A stretch of DNA of 64,000 nucleotides from Eutrophocola sp049446715 (GTDB lineage Bacteria > Pseudomonadota > Gammaproteobacteria > Pseudomonadales > Pseudohongiellaceae), in the NCBI GenBank assembly GCA_049446715.1, contig JBMTQX010000008.1:9360-73359 (forward strand), written 5' to 3'. Position 1 is the stretch's first letter. Every line of letters begins with the position of its first letter. Shown here piece after piece: positions 61,049 through 64,000 of the stretch. Made by a program: the position numbers and the translations under genes. The notes beneath the pieces are model-generated. The model ran no database searches. It had not been told where the DNA came from and saw only the letters and a list, made by a program, of their open reading frames with translations.

Positions 61049-62095
61049 ATGAACAGATGTTTCGCGCTGCTGCTCACCCTCTTCTTCTCTGCCAGCCTGT
61101 CAGCCCAGGTCGAGACCCAGGTACCGCCGGTGGAAGCCACGGCCAAACCTGTCACGATGGAACGCATTACCATCCACGGCCCTTCGCTGGAGGGCAACCT
61201 GGAAGGCAATGCCGTGGATCGCGAAGCGCTGGTGTTCCTGCCACCGGGCTATGCCGACAACCCGAAAAAACGCTACCCGGTGGTTTATGCCCTGCATGGT
61301 TATTCCATCGGCGCGCAGCAGTGGTCGCAGGAAATCCATGTGCCGCAGACCATCGAGGGTGCCTTTGCCCGCGGTGCCCGGGACATGATCGTGGTACTGC
61401 CGGATTCCAAGACTCGCCACAACGGCTCCATGTATTCCAGCTCGGTCACCACCGGGGATTTTGAACACTATGTCGCCCGGGATGTGGTGTCCTACATGGA
61501 TCGCCACTACCGCACCATCCCGGCACGGGAAAGCCGCGGCCTGGTCGGCCATTCCATGGGCGGCTATGGCGCCGTGCGCATCGGCATGAAACACGATGAC
61601 GTGTTCAGCAGTGTCTACATCATGAGTCCCGGCCTGCTGTCAGCCCGGGGTGCCGGTGAACCCGGCGAACTGGAAAAAATCGCAGCCGCCATGACATCGC
61701 CCGCTGAGTCTGAAGGCCAGCCGTTTTTCGTGCGCGCCCAGCTGGCGGTTGCTGCCGCCTGGTCGCCCAATCCGCAAAACCCGCCCCTGTACCTGGACCT
61801 GCCGTACAAGGACGGTGTCCTGCAGGAAGACGTGGTGGCCAAGTGGGCCGCAAACGCGCCACTGGCCTTTCTGGACCAGTACGTCAGTAACCTGAAACGC
61901 TATCGCGCCATTGCCCTGGACATCGGGGATGCCGACGGCGGTCTGGCCGGTGCCGAGCAACTGCACGAACTCATGGCCGCCAACGGCATCGTGCACGACT
62001 GGGACGTGTATGAAGGTACGCACACCAGTCACGTAGCCATTCGGTTCCAGAATCATGTCATGCCGTTTTTCAGCAGCCACCTGGCTACCGAATGA
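61049..62095 (+). CDS. Exported esterase D-family (PF00756-like) hydrolase
   Basis: A 348-residue secreted alpha/beta hydrolase (signal peptide ALLLTLFFSASLSAQ). PGYADNPKKRYPVVYALHGY, nucleophile elbow GHSMGGYGA, acidic residue in ALDIGDADG and final His in YEGTHTSHVAIR mark the esterase D/feruloyl-esterase-like family. Given the arabinose/xylose locus, it could remove acetyl or feruloyl groups from arabinoxylan fragments; this is inference. GGGA lies upstream of the ATG. It ends 4 bp from the convergent mutarotase gene. Confidence 0.87.
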   Translation: MNRCFALLLTLFFSASLSAQVETQVPPVEATAKPVTMERITIHGPSLEGNLEGNAVDREALVFLPPGYADNPKKRYPVVYALHGYSIGAQQWSQEIHVPQTIEGAFARGARDMIVVLPDSKTRHNGSMYSSSVTTGDFEHYVARDVVSYMDRHYRTIPARESRGLVGHSMGGYGAVRIGMKHDDVFSSVYIMSPGLLSARGAGEPGELEKIAAAMTSPAESEGQPFFVRAQLAVAAAWSPNPQNPPLYLDLPYKDGVLQEDVVAKWAANAPLAFLDQYVSNLKRYRAIALDIGDADGGLAGAEQLHELMAANGIVHDWDVYEGTHTSHVAIRFQNHVMPFFSSHLATE

Positions 62096-62099
62096 GGCA

Positions 62100-63152
62100 T
62101 CAGGCGTCAGTGCTGAAACGGAAGACGGTTTCCGACGTGTAGGTCTCCCCCGGCCGCAGGACGGTGGCAGGAAACGCCGGCTGGTTCGGGGAGTCGGGAA
62201 AATGCTGTGGCTCCAGGCAAAAAGCCGCCTGGGCACTGAAGAAACGCCCCTTGCCTGATAAGCGGGGGCTGAGGAAGTTGCCGGAATAAAACTGCAGGCC
62301 CGGTTCGGTGGTGTCGAGCATCATCACGCGACCGCTTTCCGGGTCGTATGCGCGCGCTGCCAGCCCCATCCCCTGCCCTTTGTCGAGTACCAGATTGTGA
62401 TCAAAACCGCGGGCTATCTGCAGCTGCGGCTCGCTGCTGCCAATGTCCTGCCCGATCGCTTTGGCCTGGCGGAAATCCAGCGCCGAACCCGCCACCTCGA
62501 CCAGCGCCCCCGTGGGAATGAGTGTCTCATCCACCGGGGTAAACCGACTGGCCAGGATCTGCAGTTCGTGATGCAGCACATCACCACTGCCCTGCAAATT
62601 GAAATAGCCGTGATGGGTCAGGTTCACGTGCGTGGGCTGGTCAGTGGTGGCCTGGAAGTGCAGGTGCAGCGCATTGTCGGTGGTTAACCGGAATGTCGCC
62701 TGTGCGGTCAGTGTGCCGGGAAAGCCCTGGTCGCCATCGGGACTGACCAGTGTCAGCACCAGCGCATTCTCGCCCGCCATAGTAGCTTGCTCAGCCTGCC
62801 AGAGGCGCTTGTCAAAACCTTCCGGCCCGCCATGCAACTGGTGACCGTTGCCGTTTTCCAGCAGCCTGTATTCGGAGCCATCCAGGGTGAAGCGGGCATT
62901 GCCGATGCGGTTGCAGTAACGCCCGATCAGCGCGCCGATAAAGGGTGAGCGCAGATACGCCTGCGGCGCATCGAAACCCAGCACGACATCGCCGGGCTGG
63001 CCGGTGCGGTCAGGGACATGCAGCGAGGTGACAATGCCGCCGAGATCGCTGACACCGACCCGCAGGCCGTTGCCGTTGTCGAGCATGAAATGCTGGACGG
63101 TTCGACCGTCATTGAGGGTGCCGAAATGGCCTGGCGTAATGGTCGTTGCCAT
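62100..63152 (-). CDS. galM: Aldose 1-epimerase (mutarotase)
   Basis: A 350-residue galactose-mutarotase-like protein: LGGIVTSLHVPDR, GRYCNRIGNARFTLDG, NGHQLHGGPEGFDKR (first catalytic His region), VNLTHHGYFNLQG (second His), RGFDHNLVLD and late Glu in QPAFPATVLRPGETYTSE. It interconverts sugar anomers before the 1-dehydrogenase. No signal peptide. It begins 4 bp after the keto-deoxy-acid dehydratase gene and is in its operon. Confidence 0.93.
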   Translation of the reverse strand: MATTITPGHFGTLNDGRTVQHFMLDNGNGLRVGVSDLGGIVTSLHVPDRTGQPGDVVLGFDAPQAYLRSPFIGALIGRYCNRIGNARFTLDGSEYRLLENGNGHQLHGGPEGFDKRLWQAEQATMAGENALVLTLVSPDGDQGFPGTLTAQATFRLTTDNALHLHFQATTDQPTHVNLTHHGYFNLQGSGDVLHHELQILASRFTPVDETLIPTGALVEVAGSALDFRQAKAIGQDIGSSEPQLQIARGFDHNLVLDKGQGMGLAARAYDPESGRVMMLDTTEPGLQFYSGNFLSPRLSGKGRFFSAQAAFCLEPQHFPDSPNQPAFPATVLRPGETYTSETVFRFSTDA

Positions 63153-63156
63153 GTTC

Positions 63157-63993
63157 TTAGGCCACCGTGTTGGTCAGTGTGCCGATGTGATCGATGCTGA
63201 TACTGATCTCATCGCCGCTTTGCAGCGTGAACGGGCTGTCGGGCACGATGCCGGTCCCGGTCAGCAGGACGGCCCCGGCGGGAAAGCTGCACTCGCGAAA
63301 CAGGTACCCGGCCAGGGATTCGAAACTGCGGGTGATCTGGTCGATGCACACCTCCCCCGCGTAGGCCTGCCGGCCATCCCGCTGAATGACCAGACGGATC
63401 ATGGTGTCGCCGGCAATCGGACCCTCCGTGACCAGCACGCAGGGTCCCAGTGCGGCACAGCCATCAAAGGTCTTGGCCTGGGGCAGGTAAAGCGGATTTT
63501 CGCCTTCGATGCTGCGCGAACTCATGTCGTTGCCAATGGTGTAGCCGACAATCTCGCCGCGGCTGTTCAGCACCAGCGCCAGTTCCGGTTCCGGCACGTC
63601 CCAGGTGGAGTCGGCCCGAATGCGCACCAGGTCGCGGTTTCCGACCGTCCGCAGGCGCGTGGCCTTGAAAAACAGCTCGGGACGTTCCGCCTCGTACACC
63701 CGCTGGTAAAAGTCGCCGCCGCCGGCATCTTTCGATTCTTCCTGGCGCTCTTCCTTGCTGCGCAGGTAGGTCACGCCACTGGCCCAGATCTCCTGGCTCG
63801 CCATGGGCGGTGGCTGCACCCCGGACAGCAGCTGCTGCGGTGCATCAGCTTCCGGCAGTGCGTCAAAGTGCCCCATCAGGGCATGATGCAGGTTATCGGT
63901 GTTGATCAGGGTATCCCAGTCGGTCGTGGCATCGAGGCGACAGGCGCCGTCATGCTCCACCAGGATGCCGGCAGTGGTGTTGTATATCTTCAT
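63157..63993 (-). CDS. KdaD-like 2-keto-3-deoxypentonate dehydratase (FAH fold)
   Basis: A 278-residue FAH-fold enzyme. GVTYLRSKEERQEES, YEAERPELFFKAT, WDVPEPELALVLNSRGEIVGYTIGND split by the metal site, and GENPLYLPQAKTF closely recall, from memory, the archaeal 2-keto-3-deoxy-D-arabinonate dehydratase KdaD. The Glu/Glu/Asp metal ligands are in PEPELAL and GYTIGNDMS. It would make ketoglutarate semialdehyde from keto-deoxypentonate. The ATG at 63993 is 7 bp from the right edge, so its upstream region is not visible. Second candidate for this step in the locus, beside the AraD1-like gene. Confidence 0.86.
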   Translation of the reverse strand: MKIYNTTAGILVEHDGACRLDATTDWDTLINTDNLHHALMGHFDALPEADAPQQLLSGVQPPPMASQEIWASGVTYLRSKEERQEESKDAGGGDFYQRVYEAERPELFFKATRLRTVGNRDLVRIRADSTWDVPEPELALVLNSRGEIVGYTIGNDMSSRSIEGENPLYLPQAKTFDGCAALGPCVLVTEGPIAGDTMIRLVIQRDGRQAYAGEVCIDQITRSFESLAGYLFRECSFPAGAVLLTGTGIVPDSPFTLQSGDEISISIDHIGTLTNTVA

Positions 63994-64000
63994 AGGACAG

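Noticed and set aside
1..64000. Mobile elements, tRNA or rRNA genes, CRISPR arrays
   Set aside because: No transposase, integrase, tRNA-like cloverleaf, rRNA segment or regularly spaced repeats were seen.

Overview
This window looks like a chromosome segment of a GC-rich, Gram-negative heterotroph, most likely a gammaproteobacterium. That rests on Sec and Tat signal peptides, lipoproteins, a TonB-dependent receptor ending in Phe, DUF1328 and CsbD stress genes, and TRAP, ABC, GntP and ACS-type MFS transporters. I see no rRNA, tRNA, CRISPR array, phage or transposase. The content is almost entirely catabolic: sugar-acid and pentose metabolism, exported esterases and nutrient uptake.

Layout. 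(1) 1-7027, minus strand: six genes, each overlapping the next by exactly 4 bp, encode a CapA-like phosphoesterase, TRAP permeases DctQ and DctM, two 2-hydroxyacyl-CoA dehydratase subunits and a tandem-domain CaiB-type CoA-transferase. A GntR/FCD regulator (7141-7839) is divergent. (2) 8057-21907: an island of exported hydrolases and small proteins, including a CocE-type hydrolase, three paralogous alpha/beta hydrolases, a two-domain VOC protein, a ceramidase-like protein, an SGNH hydrolase, an HSL-type esterase, two NTF2/SnoaL proteins, a tannase/feruloyl esterase-like protein and an MBL-fold hydrolase. Two REP-like palindromes lie inside it. (3) 22092-31980: a beta-helix protein, a dead glycosyltransferase, then a divergent sugar-acid locus in which the lactonase, the enolase-superfamily dehydratase and the HpcH/HpaI aldolase all carry export signals, with SBF-type and GntP transporters. 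(4) 32008-33667: three adjacent decayed genes. (5) 34068-36770: TonB receptor, followed by stress genes. (6) 37642-47968: a six-gene minus-strand operon (exported RraA-like protein, Tat-type dehydratase, MmgE/PrpD protein, NitT/TauT-type ABC importer), divergent from P450, MFS, DUF6152 and a secreted protein. (7) 48049-49460: two broken genes. (8) 49460-63993: a non-phosphorylative L-arabinose/D-xylose locus with a YtfQRT-YjfF-type ABC importer, lactonase, XylB-like dehydrogenase, arabonate dehydratase-like enzyme, two FAH-fold 2-keto-3-deoxypentonate dehydratase candidates, a ketoglutarate-semialdehyde dehydrogenase, mutarotase, esterase and GntR regulator.

The strongest unifying signal is a perfect 12-bp palindrome, ATTGTTAACAAT, found in four intergenic places (8008, 10884, 33930, 44111). 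Three are upstream of the exported alpha/beta hydrolases, the TonB receptor and the RraA/P450 divergent promoter. I infer one regulon linking outer-membrane uptake, extracellular or periplasmic ester cleavage and exported acid-processing enzymes. The second theme is gene decay: seven genes are broken, six of them by in-frame stop codons, often beside intact paralogs.
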